Origin: Hyphomicrobium sp. LHD-15
Lineage (GTDB): Bacteria; Pseudomonadota; Alphaproteobacteria; Rhizobiales; Hyphomicrobiaceae
Reading direction: 5' to 3'
Assembly: GCF_031157355.1 (NCBI RefSeq)
Contig: NZ_JAVIFT010000001.1
Span: forward strand, 1,302,001-1,366,000
Length of the DNA stretch: 64,000 nucleotides
Shown here in pieces: positions 42,578 to 52,930 of the stretch (positions within the stretch are counted from its first letter, which is position 1; every line of letters begins with the position of its first letter). The notes beneath the pieces are model-generated. The model ran no database searches. It had not been told where the DNA came from and saw only the letters and a list, made by a program, of their open reading frames with translations. Position numbers and translations under genes: made by a program.

Positions 42578-44734
42578 TTAGCTGTGCGACAGCACGGCCA
42601 GCAGCAACAGCGCGACGATGTTGGTGATCTTGATGGCCGGGTTCACGGCCGGACCGGCGGTGTCCTTGTAGGGATCGCCGACCGTATCGCCGGTGACGGA
42701 GGCCTTGTGAGCGTCCGAGCCCTTGACGTGCTTGACGCCGTCCTTATCGACGAAACCGTCCTCGAACGCCTTCTTGGCGTTGTCCCAAGCGCCGCCGCCA
42801 GAGGTCATCGAGATGGCAACGAAGATGCCCGTCACGATGACGCCGAGCAGCATGGCGCCGACAGCCGAGAAGGCCGCGCCGCGCCCACCGATGGCCTCGA
42901 TGACGAAGAAGAGGACGATCGGAGAGAGAACCGGCAACAGCGACGGGATCACCATCTCCTTGATCGCCGATTTGGTCAGAAGGTCGACGGCGCGTGCGTA
43001 GTCGGGACGCTCCGTGCCCTTCATGATCCCGGGCTTTGCCTTGAACTGTCGGCGAACCTCCTCGACGATCGAGCCCGCCGCCCGGCCCACGGCCGTCATG
43101 GCCAAACCGCCGAACAGATAGGGGATCAAACCGCCGAGCAGGAGTCCAACGACGACATAGGGGTTCGACAGGGCGAAGTCGTACTGGACGCCCTTGAAGA
43201 ACTGGAACTCGGTCGAGCCAGCGGCATTGGCCTTGTCGATGAAGTACTGGAGATCCGAGCTATAGGCGGCGAAGAGAACGAGGGCACCGAGGCCGGCCGA
43301 GCCGATCGCGTAGCCCTTGGTCACGGCCTTGGTGGTGTTGCCGACTGCGTCGAGCGCGTCCGTCGAACGGCGGACTTCCTTGGGCAGACCGGCCATTTCG
43401 GCGATGCCGCCGGCGTTGTCGGTCACAGGGCCGAACGCATCGAGCGCGACGATCACACCGGCCAAACCGAGCATCGTCGTGGTCGCGATCGCGGTGCCGT
43501 AGAGGCCTGCCAGATTGTAGGTGCCAAGGATGCCGGCGACGATCGCCACCGTCGGCAGGGCCGTTGCTTCAAGCGAAACAGCGAGGCCCTGAATGACGTT
43601 GGTGCCGTGTCCGGTGACGGAAGCCTGGCTGATCGAGCGCACAGGGCGGTAACCGATGCCGGTGTAGTACTCGGTGATCCAGACGATGAGGCCGGTCAGC
43701 GCGAGGCCAATAAGGCCGCACAGGAACAGGTTCCAGCCGGTGATCGACAGGCCGTTGACCGTGCCGACTTCGCCGAAACCGCCGAGGACATACTCGGTGG
43801 CGCCGTAAAGCCCTGCGATCGACAGCACACCCGATGCGATGACGCCCTTGTAGAGCGCGCCCATGATCGAGTTGTTGGCGCCGAGCTTCACGAAGTAGGT
43901 GCCGATGATGGAGGTGACGATGCAGGCGGCGCAGATGGCAAGCGGATAGACCACGAGCGCGGCGAGGTTGGCCTGGTTGGCGAAGAAGATGGCTGCAAGA
44001 ACCATGGTCGCGACCACGGTAACCGCGTAGGTCTCGAACAGATCGGCCGCCATGCCGGCGCAATCGCCGACGTTGTCACCAACGTTATCGGCAATCGTAG
44101 CTGGGTTGCGCGGGTCGTCCTCGGGGATACCGGCTTCAACCTTGCCGACGAGATCGCCGCCGACGTCCGCACCCTTGGTGAAGATGCCGCCGCCAAGACG
44201 GGCGAAGATCGAGATCAGCGAGGCGCCGAAGCCCAGCGCGACGAGCGCATCAATGACCGTACGGTCGCCCGGCGCGTAGCCGAGAACCTGGGTCAGAACA
44301 TAGTAGTAGATCGAGACGCCGAGGAGCGCGAGGCCGGCGACGAGCATGCCGGTGACCGCGCCCGCCTTGAAGGCGATGTCGAGGCCCTTGGCCAACGACA
44401 CGGTGGCGGCTTGCGCGGTGCGCACGTTGGCGCGCACGGATACGTTCATGCCGATGTAGCCAGCGAGCGCCGAGAGCACCGCGCCGATCAGAAATCCGAG
44501 GGCGACGAGACCGCCGAGAAGGATCCAGGCCAGGGCGAAAATGACAACGCCGACAACGGCGATCGTCTGGTACTGGCGATTGAGGTAGGCCTGCGCGCCT
44601 TCACGGATCGCACCGGCGATTTCCTGCATGCGTGCGTTGCCGGCATCGGCCTTCATGACCGATTGAATGGTGACGACCGCGTAAAGGATCGATAGTGCGC
44701 CGCAGGCGACGATCCCCCATAGAATTTCTGTCAT
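42578..44734 (-). CDS. hppA: K+-independent H+-translocating pyrophosphatase
   Basis: 718 aa membrane pump with about 16 helices that couples pyrophosphate hydrolysis to proton export. The catalytic region [48 protein letters not shown] is intact. The Lys in [11 protein letters not shown] is the residue that marks the potassium-independent class (Ala in potassium-dependent ones). The C-terminal [31 protein letters not shown] is also typical. It is monocistronic and ends at a shared terminator. Confidence 0.97.
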   Translation of the reverse strand: MTEILWGIVACGALSILYAVVTIQSVMKADAGNARMQEIAGAIREGAQAYLNRQYQTIAVVGVVIFALAWILLGGLVALGFLIGAVLSALAGYIGMNVSVRANVRTAQAATVSLAKGLDIAFKAGAVTGMLVAGLALLGVSIYYYVLTQVLGYAPGDRTVIDALVALGFGASLISIFARLGGGIFTKGADVGGDLVGKVEAGIPEDDPRNPATIADNVGDNVGDCAGMAADLFETYAVTVVATMVLAAIFFANQANLAALVVYPLAICAACIVTSIIGTYFVKLGANNSIMGALYKGVIASGVLSIAGLYGATEYVLGGFGEVGTVNGLSITGWNLFLCGLIGLALTGLIVWITEYYTGIGYRPVRSISQASVTGHGTNVIQGLAVSLEATALPTVAIVAGILGTYNLAGLYGTAIATTTMLGLAGVIVALDAFGPVTDNAGGIAEMAGLPKEVRRSTDALDAVGNTTKAVTKGYAIGSAGLGALVLFAAYSSDLQYFIDKANAAGSTEFQFFKGVQYDFALSNPYVVVGLLLGGLIPYLFGGLAMTAVGRAAGSIVEEVRRQFKAKPGIMKGTERPDYARAVDLLTKSAIKEMVIPSLLPVLSPIVLFFVIEAIGGRGAAFSAVGAMLLGVIVTGIFVAISMTSGGGAWDNAKKAFEDGFVDKDGVKHVKGSDAHKASVTGDTVGDPYKDTAGPAVNPAIKITNIVALLLLAVLSHS

Positions 44735-45186
44735 TGAATTCCCCTATTTGGTCAGCTCTTTGGCTGAGACCTCGCACGGGGCCATGCTCGCGACAACGCA
44801 TCGCAAGTCTGGATCCCGATGCGCGCTCCAGACCGATTGGTCTGAGACGACCTAGATCACTTTGCGTTTCCCCGTCTCTCCTTAGCGAGAGACGCGCGCG
44901 GACCATGCCAAAAGACCACCTGCGTGGCAATACAGGCACAAGGGAAGGTTCGGGAGGAGACGCGTGCTCCTCCCCAGTCTGGATTCAATTTTTTGGTTTT
45001 TATTTCAGTGCGATACCTTGGCTCTCTCGGAGAGGCGGATCGCAATATTGCTTGCTTTAGTCTTTAGGTGGACGTGCCGGTTCACCCGGCCGCGTACACA
45101 GCGTCTGTGTCAATATGATCGTCAAATAGGCACCCGGGCGCCGCGAATCAACAACGACGGCGCCCTCGACCCATACCGCGACCCGC
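44735..45186. other. Intergenic region upstream of hppA
   Basis: About 450 bases between the hppA start and the end of a small secreted-protein gene. It should hold the hppA promoter. The AT-rich patch near 44985-45015 is notable in a GC-rich background; no ORF with a domain or clear terminator was recognised. Confidence 0.45.
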
Positions 45187-45525
45187 TTACTTGCAGGGAC
45201 GCGCTTCGATCTGGCAGCTAAAGCTTCCGCCTGAACCGGAGCATGTCACGCCCTTGCTCGCCGCCTTCGAATACCGCGCCCAGTCGCTGCCGTACTCGAA
45301 ATCCGTGAAGCTCGCCCAGGAGACGATCGCATCCTTTTGAGCGGCGGCCTTGGACCCGCCGCTGCCGCTGCCGTAGTGATAGTGATCGGTGAAGCAGGTG
45401 CGGCCGCCTTCTTTGCGCAGGTCGTGCATGTAGGCGAAACCCGTATCATCCGCCGCAGCCGGTGCCGCTATCGCGCTCATCGCAACCGCAGCAGCGGCTG
45501 CCCTGAAAATCCATGTTGCCGACAT
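45187..45525 (-). CDS. Small secreted protein, function unknown
   Basis: 112 aa with a clear signal peptide (IFRAAAAAVAMSAIAAPAAA, cleaved before DDTGF). The mature part of about 88 residues has four cysteines (RTCFTDHYHYGSGSGG, GVTCSGSGGSFSCQIEARPCK), a likely two-disulfide periplasmic or exported protein. A His-Tyr-His-Tyr plus Gly-Ser stretch follows the first Cys. No known domain was recognised. Confidence 0.75.
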   Translation of the reverse strand: MSATWIFRAAAAAVAMSAIAAPAAADDTGFAYMHDLRKEGGRTCFTDHYHYGSGSGGSKAAAQKDAIVSWASFTDFEYGSDWARYSKAASKGVTCSGSGGSFSCQIEARPCK

Positions 45526-45678
45526 TGGAGCCTCGTTTCGTATTCAGACACGCGCCGGCACTCTGCCCGATTCACTTAGGGGGCTCGATAGGTGTCAGAC
45601 GCAGTTTTGAACGAATCGAGTTTCCCCGAGGCAAACACGTCACAGATCGAGAAACTTTATTGCCGCTGTCGGAATAAA

Positions 45679-45704
45679 AAAGCGCGCCACAATGGGCGCG
45701 CTTT
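45679..45704. terminator. Rho-independent terminator
   Basis: AAAGCGCGCC-ACAATG-GGCGCGCTTT, a 10-bp stem flanked by an A-run on the left and TTT on the right, so it is strongest when read on the minus strand. It lies downstream of ridA. Confidence 0.85.
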
Positions 45705-45759
45705 GCTTCTCTGTGATTTATCCAGCGCGCGATTTCGAACGCTGTTTGCGAAATGTCAA

Positions 45760-45829
45760 ACTCGCAACTTCGCAGCGGATTCGTTTGCGCTACTTCGCAG
45801 CGACCTAACTTGCGCTACTTCGCAGCGAC
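45760..45829. repeat. 25-bp tandem duplication at the 3' end of ridA
   Basis: The 20-base unit TTGCGCTACTTCGCAGCGAC occurs exactly at 45785-45804 and 45810-45829 (period 25), and a diverged copy with CTTCGCAGCG in register lies at 45760-45779. The right copy contains the ridA stop region, so the ridA tail and stop have been duplicated beyond the gene. Confidence 0.85.
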
Positions 45830-46162
45830 GACGCTGATCTCGACCAGCATGCGGGGATCGACGAGCTTGGCTTCGACGCAGGCGCGCACAGGCGTGTCCT
45901 TGCCGCCGGTCCAAGCCTTGTAAGCTTCGTTCATCTGCTCGCGATGGCGGATGTCGTTGAGCCAGATCGTCGCCTGCACCACCTTCGACTTCGACGTACC
46001 GGCGAGACCGAGCAGACGGTCGATCTCCTTCAGAACCTCTTCCGTCTGACCTTTGACATCGCGCGAGAGATCGGACGGCACGATGCCGGCGGTGAAAACA
46101 AAGCCGTTGGCCTCGGCGGCCTTGGAATAGACCTCGTTGGACTCGTGGCGCGTGATGGTCAT
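45815..46162 (-). CDS. RidA family (YjgF/enamine deaminase) protein
   Basis: 115 aa protein of the YjgF/RidA superfamily, which hydrolyses reactive enamine/imine intermediates in the archetype. ANGFVFTAGIVPSDLSRDVKGQTEEVLKEIDRLLGLAGTSKSKVVQATIWL and VRACVEAKLVDPRMLVEISVVA cover the fold; the Arg in PVRACVEA corresponds to the substrate-carboxylate Arg of RidA. The ATG at 46162 is used; a longer frame up to 46276 adds non-conserved residues. The 3' end lies in a tandem repeat. Confidence 0.88.
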   Translation of the reverse strand: MTITRHESNEVYSKAAEANGFVFTAGIVPSDLSRDVKGQTEEVLKEIDRLLGLAGTSKSKVVQATIWLNDIRHREQMNEAYKAWTGGKDTPVRACVEAKLVDPRMLVEISVVAAK

Positions 46163-46371
46163 GGGTGGGCAAGGCTCCAATAAGAAAGAAACATGAGGGC
46201 GACCGCTTAGCAAAGTACGGCGGCTAGCGCCATACCATCGGTCATCCTCGGCAGAAGCAGGTGAGAACGTCACCACAACGGCAACGGCCTCCCCGGTGGA
46301 GGGATGGATCCTCGGGACAAGCCCGAGGAAGACAGTTGCGCGCGAATTGGCTCGGTATACCCAGTGGCGGA

Positions 46372-46944
46372 CTAGAGAAGCGGCTGCTCAGCGAGACGTT
46401 TCCCATCAATCACAAGGGCCTTGATGGCCACCTCGCCCGATTTGCCCACGGCGAGCACGGCCGAGATCTTCTTGTCGCGCACCTGCTGCTCGAGTTCGCG
46501 TCCGGTGCCTTCCGGAACGAAATAGCTCTCGATGCCGTAGCGGACCGAGACCTTGCGCGGCTCGTTGCCGACGGGGTTCGACACGTAGGAGACAATCCCC
46601 TTCAGCACGACCTGGGCCGGATCGGCCGGCTGGGTGTGGGTCAACGAAAGCCCTGCGACTTCCCACTGCCCCTCGGCGGTGCCGGGCTTCAGAGTGACGT
46701 AGATGGTGTCGCCCTGATTGGTTGCTTCGGGGGCCGGGATCTCGCCGCGCGTGAACCCGTAGCCGAGGATCACGTAGTCGCCACGGAAAATGTCACGTGG
46801 ATCGACCGGGATAACCTCGGCCACGATCTCGCGGCCATCCTTCAAAAGAGAGACGCGGCCGTAGACGATGGACGCGAGCGCGACGGTCTGCACGAGCGCG
46901 ACGATCGCTATGGCAAGCCAGGACGTCGGAGACAGCTTGATCAT
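46372..46944 (-). CDS. GDYXXLXY family membrane-anchored protein
   Basis: 190 aa with one N-terminal transmembrane helix (WLAIAIVALVQTVALASIVYG) and a periplasmic domain carrying the name-giving motif GDYVILGY plus the upstream IPVDPRDIFRG. Function unknown. Such proteins are regularly encoded beside DUF2157 membrane proteins, as here: the ATG overlaps the previous gene's stop by four bases. Confidence 0.86.
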   Translation of the reverse strand: MIKLSPTSWLAIAIVALVQTVALASIVYGRVSLLKDGREIVAEVIPVDPRDIFRGDYVILGYGFTRGEIPAPEATNQGDTIYVTLKPGTAEGQWEVAGLSLTHTQPADPAQVVLKGIVSYVSNPVGNEPRKVSVRYGIESYFVPEGTGRELEQQVRDKKISAVLAVGKSGEVAIKALVIDGKRLAEQPLL

Positions 46945-48038
46945 GACAGGGCTCCTTTGGCCTGCGCCTCACCGCGCGTGTGAAGTCGATAAGCGAGGGC
47001 AGCGAGACCGGCGACGATGAGGCCTGCAACAAGGAAGAACAGAGACTTGTCGAGCAACGTACCGATGGTCTCGCCGTAGACCGCGAGGATCTCGACCGAG
47101 AAGCCGATGTAGCCCAACCAAAGCGCGCCGCGGTTGCCGGTCTTGAGGCCCCAGAAAATGGCTCCGATCAGGATCGCAAGCGCCAGCACGGCGAGCAGAG
47201 TGAAGACATCGAGCGGGGGGCTCTCGAAGAATTGCAGCGCCCAGAGCCCGGCCAGAACGATGACGAGCCCGTAGTTCAGTACGCCCGCCCAGAGCGCCGG
47301 GAGATCAGCCCGCAAGCGTTCGCCGGCAATCGAAGCCGCCATGACGCCGAGACCGATCGCGACGACGAGCCCGTGCGCGTGGCCGTCATTGAGGCGATAG
47401 CCGAGGCTGACGACAAAACCGGTCAGCGCCAGACCCGCTAGATGAATGCCGGGCCGCCAGCGCTGCCAATAGAATGCAGCCGCTACGATGGCCCAGGGTA
47501 TCAAGAACAGCCAGAACACCTTGTCCAAGCGCAGGGCTTCCATCGTGCCCCAGACGGTGACGAGCACCATCGCGAATGCGAGTGCGGGGTTCGATCTCAG
47601 CACGACACCGGCGAGCAGCGCACCCGCGGCCCAGAGCAGGATCGCGTCGGCAACGTTGCCGTCCATGTGATACATCTGCGAGATCAGCATGATCGAACCG
47701 CCGAAGATCGCGACGCCGAGCAGGATGGCGGCGTGAGCAAAGCCCGACATACCTCGACGTGCGAGGGCACCCGCCAAACCGTAAGACGCCCAAAGCGAAG
47801 CCAGCAGCATGCCGAGACGCAGCACGCGCGGCATCTCCTGCCAGTTCGACGCCACGAAACTCATGACCGCAAAGCCAATCAGGACCGCGCTCAGGATCGC
47901 GAGCGAGTTGGCGAGCCCCAAGGTGCGCACGCCCTTTTCCACGTCCTGGCGTATCGCGACTTCTCCTTCGGGAGTCACCCAGCCTGCCTCGCGCCACCGC
48001 GCGAGATCGCGTTCGATACGTTTACGGTAACTCCACAT
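46941..48038 (-). CDS. DUF2157 polytopic membrane protein
   Basis: 365 aa. The N-terminal cytoplasmic part has a DUF2157 start (RIERDLARWREAGWVTPEGEVAIRQ), followed by about ten hydrophobic helices. Function unknown; paired with the GDYXXLXY gene in many proteobacteria, suggesting a joint envelope function. Confidence 0.87.
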   Translation of the reverse strand: MWSYRKRIERDLARWREAGWVTPEGEVAIRQDVEKGVRTLGLANSLAILSAVLIGFAVMSFVASNWQEMPRVLRLGMLLASLWASYGLAGALARRGMSGFAHAAILLGVAIFGGSIMLISQMYHMDGNVADAILLWAAGALLAGVVLRSNPALAFAMVLVTVWGTMEALRLDKVFWLFLIPWAIVAAAFYWQRWRPGIHLAGLALTGFVVSLGYRLNDGHAHGLVVAIGLGVMAASIAGERLRADLPALWAGVLNYGLVIVLAGLWALQFFESPPLDVFTLLAVLALAILIGAIFWGLKTGNRGALWLGYIGFSVEILAVYGETIGTLLDKSLFFLVAGLIVAGLAALAYRLHTRGEAQAKGALS

Positions 48039-48330
48039 GGAGGATCCTGATGCTCTCGTTGTTGGTGATCACGGCAAGACACAAAGACGCCCGCCATCGC
48101 TCAGGGCTGACAATCAGCCGTCATCTGAGCAATACCGAGCGTAATTACTCAACGCAGGAGCATTATGTCACGAGGGAGGCCGCTGCTGTTACGCCGGGAA
48201 CATTCACTCCGGCACGCTCGGTCATTAACGTTTAGATCCGTCGAACGGGGCGGCGCAATCCGACCCCGCTCCGGGAAATGCCCCAGAGACTTCAGTTTTC
48301 CTCAGTCTCGGGGAATTCCCCGTCGCGACG

Positions 48331-48516
48331 CTATTGTTGCGGTGCGGGAGCCGGAGCCGGTGCGGGCTCAGGCGCAGGTGTCGGCGCTGGTTCCGGTGTG
48401 GTGGTGGCTGCCGGTGGCGCCGGCGCATCGCTCACAGGCGGTGGTGTGAAGGCCGTATAAGCGATCACCGCCAATGCAATGGCGGCTGCAATTGCAACAA
48501 CGACTTTTGTGTCCAT
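48331..48516 (-). CDS. Small membrane-anchored Pro/Ala-rich protein
   Basis: 61 aa: one transmembrane helix (VVVAIAAAIALAVIAYTAF) followed by an extended Pro-Ala tail with PEPAPTPAPEPAPAPAPAP repeats, ending in QQ. The ATG at 48516 has a good AGGAGG before it. The tail may span the periplasm or bind a partner. Function unknown; low-complexity sequence makes homology difficult. Confidence 0.65.
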   Translation of the reverse strand: MDTKVVVAIAAAIALAVIAYTAFTPPPVSDAPAPPAATTTPEPAPTPAPEPAPAPAPAPQQ

Positions 48517-48732
48517 GGTGTTTCCTCCGTGCCTGAAAAACACGAACTCATTTTTTAGCACGCTTTACCCCTCCAAGCCAGAAAACGGGGACTTTCGGTT
48601 TATTCCGACACGCGCGCTGCTCATTAAACGTGAGGGCTCGACGGCGGAAGCGACGCACGTCAAGATGCGCCCGCATTCGTTCGCACCGGCGCTGGTGCCT
48701 TTGCGCTTAACCCTAACCGCGATGGCGATCCC

Positions 48733-50130
48733 ATGGATTTCGACGCAACTTTTCTCGCGCGTATTCAGTTCGCTTTTACGGTGTCGTTCCACATCATCTT
48801 TCCGAGCTTTACCATCGGGCTCGCTGCATTCATCGCGACACTGCTCGTCCGTTGGCGTCTGACGGGTCAGGAGCATCTGCACAGGCTCGCCCGTTTCTGG
48901 ACCAAGATCTTCGCGGTCAGCTTTGCGATGGGCGTCGTTTCGGGGATCGTGCTCTCCTACGAGTTCGGCACCAACTGGAGCGGCTTCTCGCGCATCGTCG
49001 GCAACGTGCTCGGCCCGCTGCTCGGCTACGAAGTGCTGACGGCTTTCTTTCTCGAAGCCTCGTTCCTCGGCATCATGCTGTTCGGCTGGAACCGCGTCTC
49101 GCCCAACCTGCATGTGACGTCGGCCGTGTTAGTCGCGATCGGAACGTCGCTCTCGGCGTTCTGGATTCTCGCCGCCAACAGTTGGATGCAGACGCCGGCC
49201 GGCCATGAAGTGCGCGACGGCATCGCCTATCCCGTGAGCTGGCTCGAAATCATCTTCAATCCGAGCTTCCCTTACCGCTTCTCGCACATGTTCACGGCAG
49301 CCTATCTCACGACGTCGCTGGTGGTCGCGGCGGTGGGCGCGCGCTATCTGCTGTCGGGGCGCTTCGTCGAGGAATCGAAGACCATGCTGCGGATGGGCAT
49401 CGGCATGGTGGCGATCCTTGCCCCGCTGCAGCTTTTCATCGGCGACCAGCACGGCCTCAACACACTCGAGCATCAACCCGCCAAGGTGGCGGCGATGGAA
49501 GCGCATTGGGACGGCAACGAACCGGCGGATCTCGTGCTGTTCGCTTGGCCATCCGAGAGCCAGGAGAAAAACCTCTTTGAGATCTCCATTCCCAACTTCG
49601 CGAGCGTGATCCTCACGCATACGTGGGATGGCCGGATCAAGGGCCTCAAGGACTTCGCACCGCAAGACCGCCCGCCGGTGAAGCCGGTGTTCTTCGCCTT
49701 CCGGGTGATGGTCGGTCTTGGCCTCCTGATGATTGCGGCCGGGCTCATCGGCGCCTTCCTGTGGTGGCGCGGGACGTTGTTCAACACAAAATGGTTCCTG
49801 CGCCCGCTTTCGATGTCGTGGCCCGCTGGCTTCATCGCCATCCTGGCCGGCTGGTGGGTGACGGAAACCGGCCGGCAGCCGTGGCTCGCAACAGGGATCG
49901 TGCGCACGGCCGACGCGGCCTCGCCGGTATCGGCGGGCGCCGTCCTGACCACGCTCGTTCTGTTCGTGATCGTTTACGGAATCGTGTTCTCGATGGGCAT
50001 CTACTACATCAACCGCCTGATCGAGAAGGGACCGGCCGGCGCCTCGATCAAGCCGGCAGACGGTGTGCCCTCGCGCCCGCTTTCCGCAGCCGAGGAAGCC
50101 GCCCACGACGCCATCGAAGGGACGAGGTGA
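48733..50130 (+). CDS. cydA: Cytochrome bd-type quinol oxidase subunit I (cyanide-insensitive type)
   Basis: 465 aa heme-bearing subunit. N-terminal ARIQFAFTVSFHIIFPSFTIGLA holds the distal heme-ligand His. GDQHGLNTLEHQPAKVAAMEAHWDG is the quinol-side signature, and the Q-loop is short, as in the cyanide-insensitive oxidase (CioA) subgroup. MAIGLxG-type GWWVTETGRQPW is conserved near residue 380. With subunit II it oxidises ubiquinol and reduces O2 to water with high affinity, useful in microoxic growth. No FNR-like site was found upstream. Confidence 0.95.
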   Translation: MDFDATFLARIQFAFTVSFHIIFPSFTIGLAAFIATLLVRWRLTGQEHLHRLARFWTKIFAVSFAMGVVSGIVLSYEFGTNWSGFSRIVGNVLGPLLGYEVLTAFFLEASFLGIMLFGWNRVSPNLHVTSAVLVAIGTSLSAFWILAANSWMQTPAGHEVRDGIAYPVSWLEIIFNPSFPYRFSHMFTAAYLTTSLVVAAVGARYLLSGRFVEESKTMLRMGIGMVAILAPLQLFIGDQHGLNTLEHQPAKVAAMEAHWDGNEPADLVLFAWPSESQEKNLFEISIPNFASVILTHTWDGRIKGLKDFAPQDRPPVKPVFFAFRVMVGLGLLMIAAGLIGAFLWWRGTLFNTKWFLRPLSMSWPAGFIAILAGWWVTETGRQPWLATGIVRTADAASPVSAGAVLTTLVLFVIVYGIVFSMGIYYINRLIEKGPAGASIKPADGVPSRPLSAAEEAAHDAIEGTR

Positions 50131-50134
50131 GATC

Positions 50135-51148
50135 ATGGACGGCTTGGCTTACTGGCTTCCCTTGATCTGGGTGAGCGTACTTGGCATCGCGGTGGCGCTC
50201 TATGTCGTGCTCGACGGGTTCGATCTCGGCATCGGCATCCTGTTTCCCGCCAATCCGCGCGAAGCCGATCGCGATCAGATGATGAACTCGGTCGCGCCGT
50301 TCTGGGACGGCAACGAGACGTGGCTCGTTCTCGGTGGCGGCGGGCTGTTCGTCGCGTTTCCGCTCGCCTATTCGATCATCATGCCGGCGGTCTATCTGCC
50401 GGTCCTGATCATGCTGCTCGCGCTCGTGTTCCGCGGCGTCGCGTTCGAATTCCGCTGGGTTGCGAAACCCCATCACCAGATGTGGGACATCGCGTTCGCG
50501 GGCGGATCCATCGTTGCCTCGTTCATGCAGGGCCTCATTCTCGGCGCGCTGCTGGAAGGGATCACGGTTTCAAATGGTGCCTTTTCCGGTGGCACGTTCG
50601 ATTGGCTCTCGCCGTTCTCACTGCTGACCGGCCTCGCGGTGGTAGCCGGCTACGGCCTGATCGGTGCAACGTGGCTGGTCATGAAAACGGATGGCGACGT
50701 CCAGGCCCGAGCGCGCGATCACGCCAAACTGCTGCTGCCGATCGTGCTCACGGCGCTGTTGATCGTGAGCCTCTGGACCCCTATTGCCGTGCCGCGCATT
50801 TTCGAGCGCTGGTTCACGCTACCGAATTTCCTACTGCTCGCGCCCGTGCCGCTGCTGACCGCCTACGCGGCGTGGTCATGCTGGTCCGGGCTCGCGACAC
50901 GGCACGACACGAAACCGTTCGTTGCGACGATCGCGCTGTTTCTGCTCGGATTCGTCGGTCTTGCCGTGTCCAATCTGCCTTATCTCGTCCCGCCTTCTCT
51001 CGATGTCTGGCAGGCGGCCGCCCATCCTTCGTCTCAGCTGTTCATGCTGATCGGCGTTCTTATTTTCGTCCCGGTGATCCTCGCCTATACCGTATTCGTC
51101 TATTGGACGTTCCGCGGCAAAGTGAAAGCCGGAGAAGGCTATCATTGA
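50135..51148 (+). CDS. cydB: Cytochrome bd-type quinol oxidase subunit II
   Basis: 337 aa polytopic subunit. GIAVALYVVLDGFDLGIGILFP and VAPFWDGNETWLVLGGGGLFVAFPLAYSIIMPAVYLPV are CydB/CioB signatures. The start ATG at 50135 follows GGTGAG and the cydA stop by 4 bases. A small CydX was not found behind it. Confidence 0.95.
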   Translation: MDGLAYWLPLIWVSVLGIAVALYVVLDGFDLGIGILFPANPREADRDQMMNSVAPFWDGNETWLVLGGGGLFVAFPLAYSIIMPAVYLPVLIMLLALVFRGVAFEFRWVAKPHHQMWDIAFAGGSIVASFMQGLILGALLEGITVSNGAFSGGTFDWLSPFSLLTGLAVVAGYGLIGATWLVMKTDGDVQARARDHAKLLLPIVLTALLIVSLWTPIAVPRIFERWFTLPNFLLLAPVPLLTAYAAWSCWSGLATRHDTKPFVATIALFLLGFVGLAVSNLPYLVPPSLDVWQAAAHPSSQLFMLIGVLIFVPVILAYTVFVYWTFRGKVKAGEGYH

Positions 51149-51310
51149 GCGGCCTGGCCGAGCCGACCGTCTCGATTTCAAGGCGCGTGTGATGTGCATT
51201 TGGTTCTCGTCCCCCTCCCGTCCGGCGGCTTCGGCCGCCGGGTCCGTCGGAGAATTCGGCACGATCGACGCCTTTAAGGCGGATCTCGATCCAAGTGGCC
51301 AGTGCGCCTC

Positions 51311-52900
51311 ATGACCCGCATTCCTCCGTTCCCGCACGATGAGCAAGTTCCAGGACCGACGGGCTCCCAGCCCGTCAAAAAAAGGTCCAAGGCCGCAGTC
51401 ACTCTGAAGCGCCTCGGCATGGGGCTGGTTTCTACGGTGCTGTCGGCTGCCGCCTATTATTTCGCTGCACGCTACGGGCTGGCGCTGCTGACCCAGCCGG
51501 ATGGCGTCGCGGTTTTCTGGCCGGCCTCGGGGATCGCGGTTGGCGCGCTTCTGGTCTTCGGAACGGCGAGCTTTGCCCCAATCGGGAGCGGTGTCGCGAT
51601 TGGAACCATCGCGGCCAATATCGTTGCCGGCCGGCCACCGGAACTCGCCATTCCGTTCGCGTTCGCCAACATGCTCGAATGCCTCATCGTTGCCGGACTG
51701 TCCGAATGGCTGCTCGGTCCGAATTTGCGTTTCGACACGCTGCGAAAGTTCATCGGCATCTTCTTCGCGGCGGCCGTGGGCGCGGCCGCCGGAGCGGTGG
51801 TCGGCGCAGCGACAATCGCGATGCTCGGCAAAGCGGAGGGCTCGTTCCTCGCTCATTGGCACCAATGGCTGCGTTCGGATCTCATCGGCATCATCGCCAT
51901 CACGCCGCTGGTGCTCGGCATTCGCGCGTTGGCCTCGAAGCAGATCTCCGTGCGCGCGCACGTCGAAGGGTTGCTGCTGATCACGCTCGTCTCGGCCGCG
52001 GCAGCCGCGACCTATCCGGACACGCTCATACGGCAGGGGATCGAGGTTACGCTGCCGATCTCAGTCCTGTTTCCGCTTCTTTTGCTGCTCGCCATCCGCC
52101 ACCCGCTCACCTACTCGCAAATCGGCGCGTCGATGGTGGCGATCATCCTGGTCGCCTGCATCGTGTCGGAACGCAAGATCGCGACGGACTTCGATATCAT
52201 GTGGGCGCAGCTTTCCATCGTCTCGATGGTTGCGTGCTCGCTGTCTCTCGCAGCGCTGATCGCGGAACGCAACGCGGGCGAGGTTAGGCGGCAGCTGCTG
52301 GTGCGGGAGCTCGATCACCGAGTCAAGAACGGGCTGACGCTGGTTCAGGCCGTGGTGGATCGCTCACGCGAGCACGCGTCGTCGATCGACGATTTTTGCG
52401 AGAAGCTCGCCGGGCGCATTCATTCGATGGCGCGAACGCACACCATGCTGAGCCGCGAGAAGTGGCAAGGTATCGAACTCGGCCAGTTGATCGCGACCGA
52501 GCTTGCTTCGTATCAGGAGATCAATTCAAAGGCCTTCGTGGGCCCACGCGTTTTGCTGACCCCGGCGCTTGCGCAATCGCTGAGCCTCGTCGTGCACGAG
52601 CTTTCGACGAACGCGATCAAGCATGGATCTCTTGCGCGGCCTGAAGGGCGCGTTCACGTGGCCTGGCACATCGAGCCCGTGCATGAAAATCCGGAGGGCG
52701 TCGAAACACTCGTGATCGAGTGGCAGGAGTTCGGCTTGCCGTTCGTGGGCAAGATCGGACCGGCCGGGTTCGGCACCAGCACAATCCGCGACCTGCTGAA
52801 GTATGAAGCGGAAGCGAGCGTCGATCTCAGCTTCCCGCCGGATGGCGCACGATGCACCGTCCGTCTGCCGATGGCGCCGTTGCGCCTAACGACCACCTGA
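51311..52900 (+). CDS. MASE1 membrane sensor histidine kinase (HWE/HisKA_2 type)
   Basis: About 529 aa. Residues 30-300 form a MASE1 integral membrane sensor domain with eight or so helices (YYFAARYGLALLTQPDGVAVFWPASGIAVGALL). Residues 325-525 form a kinase of the HWE/HisKA_2 class, with the H-box LLVRELDHRVKNGLTLVQAVVDRS and N-box VVHELSTNAIKHGSL. The stimulus is unknown. A GTG at 51302 is an alternative start. The convergent gene at 52931 encodes a single receiver domain, probably its partner. Confidence 0.88.
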   Translation: MTRIPPFPHDEQVPGPTGSQPVKKRSKAAVTLKRLGMGLVSTVLSAAAYYFAARYGLALLTQPDGVAVFWPASGIAVGALLVFGTASFAPIGSGVAIGTIAANIVAGRPPELAIPFAFANMLECLIVAGLSEWLLGPNLRFDTLRKFIGIFFAAAVGAAAGAVVGAATIAMLGKAEGSFLAHWHQWLRSDLIGIIAITPLVLGIRALASKQISVRAHVEGLLLITLVSAAAAATYPDTLIRQGIEVTLPISVLFPLLLLLAIRHPLTYSQIGASMVAIILVACIVSERKIATDFDIMWAQLSIVSMVACSLSLAALIAERNAGEVRRQLLVRELDHRVKNGLTLVQAVVDRSREHASSIDDFCEKLAGRIHSMARTHTMLSREKWQGIELGQLIATELASYQEINSKAFVGPRVLLTPALAQSLSLVVHELSTNAIKHGSLARPEGRVHVAWHIEPVHENPEGVETLVIEWQEFGLPFVGKIGPAGFGTSTIRDLLKYEAEASVDLSFPPDGARCTVRLPMAPLRLTTT

Positions 52901-52930
52901 GGAAAGATGTTCCTCAGACGATCGAACATC

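Noticed and set aside
42584-44695. A 703-codon open frame antisense to hppA
   Set aside because: It mirrors the codon bias of the long hppA gene; its translation is rich in Arg, Asp, Gly and Glu without a fold, and hppA has full family motifs.
48561-48732. An FNR-like site upstream of cydA
   Set aside because: Searched for TTGAY/TTAAC half-sites with a 4-base spacer; only TTAACCCTAACC was found, which is not a palindrome.
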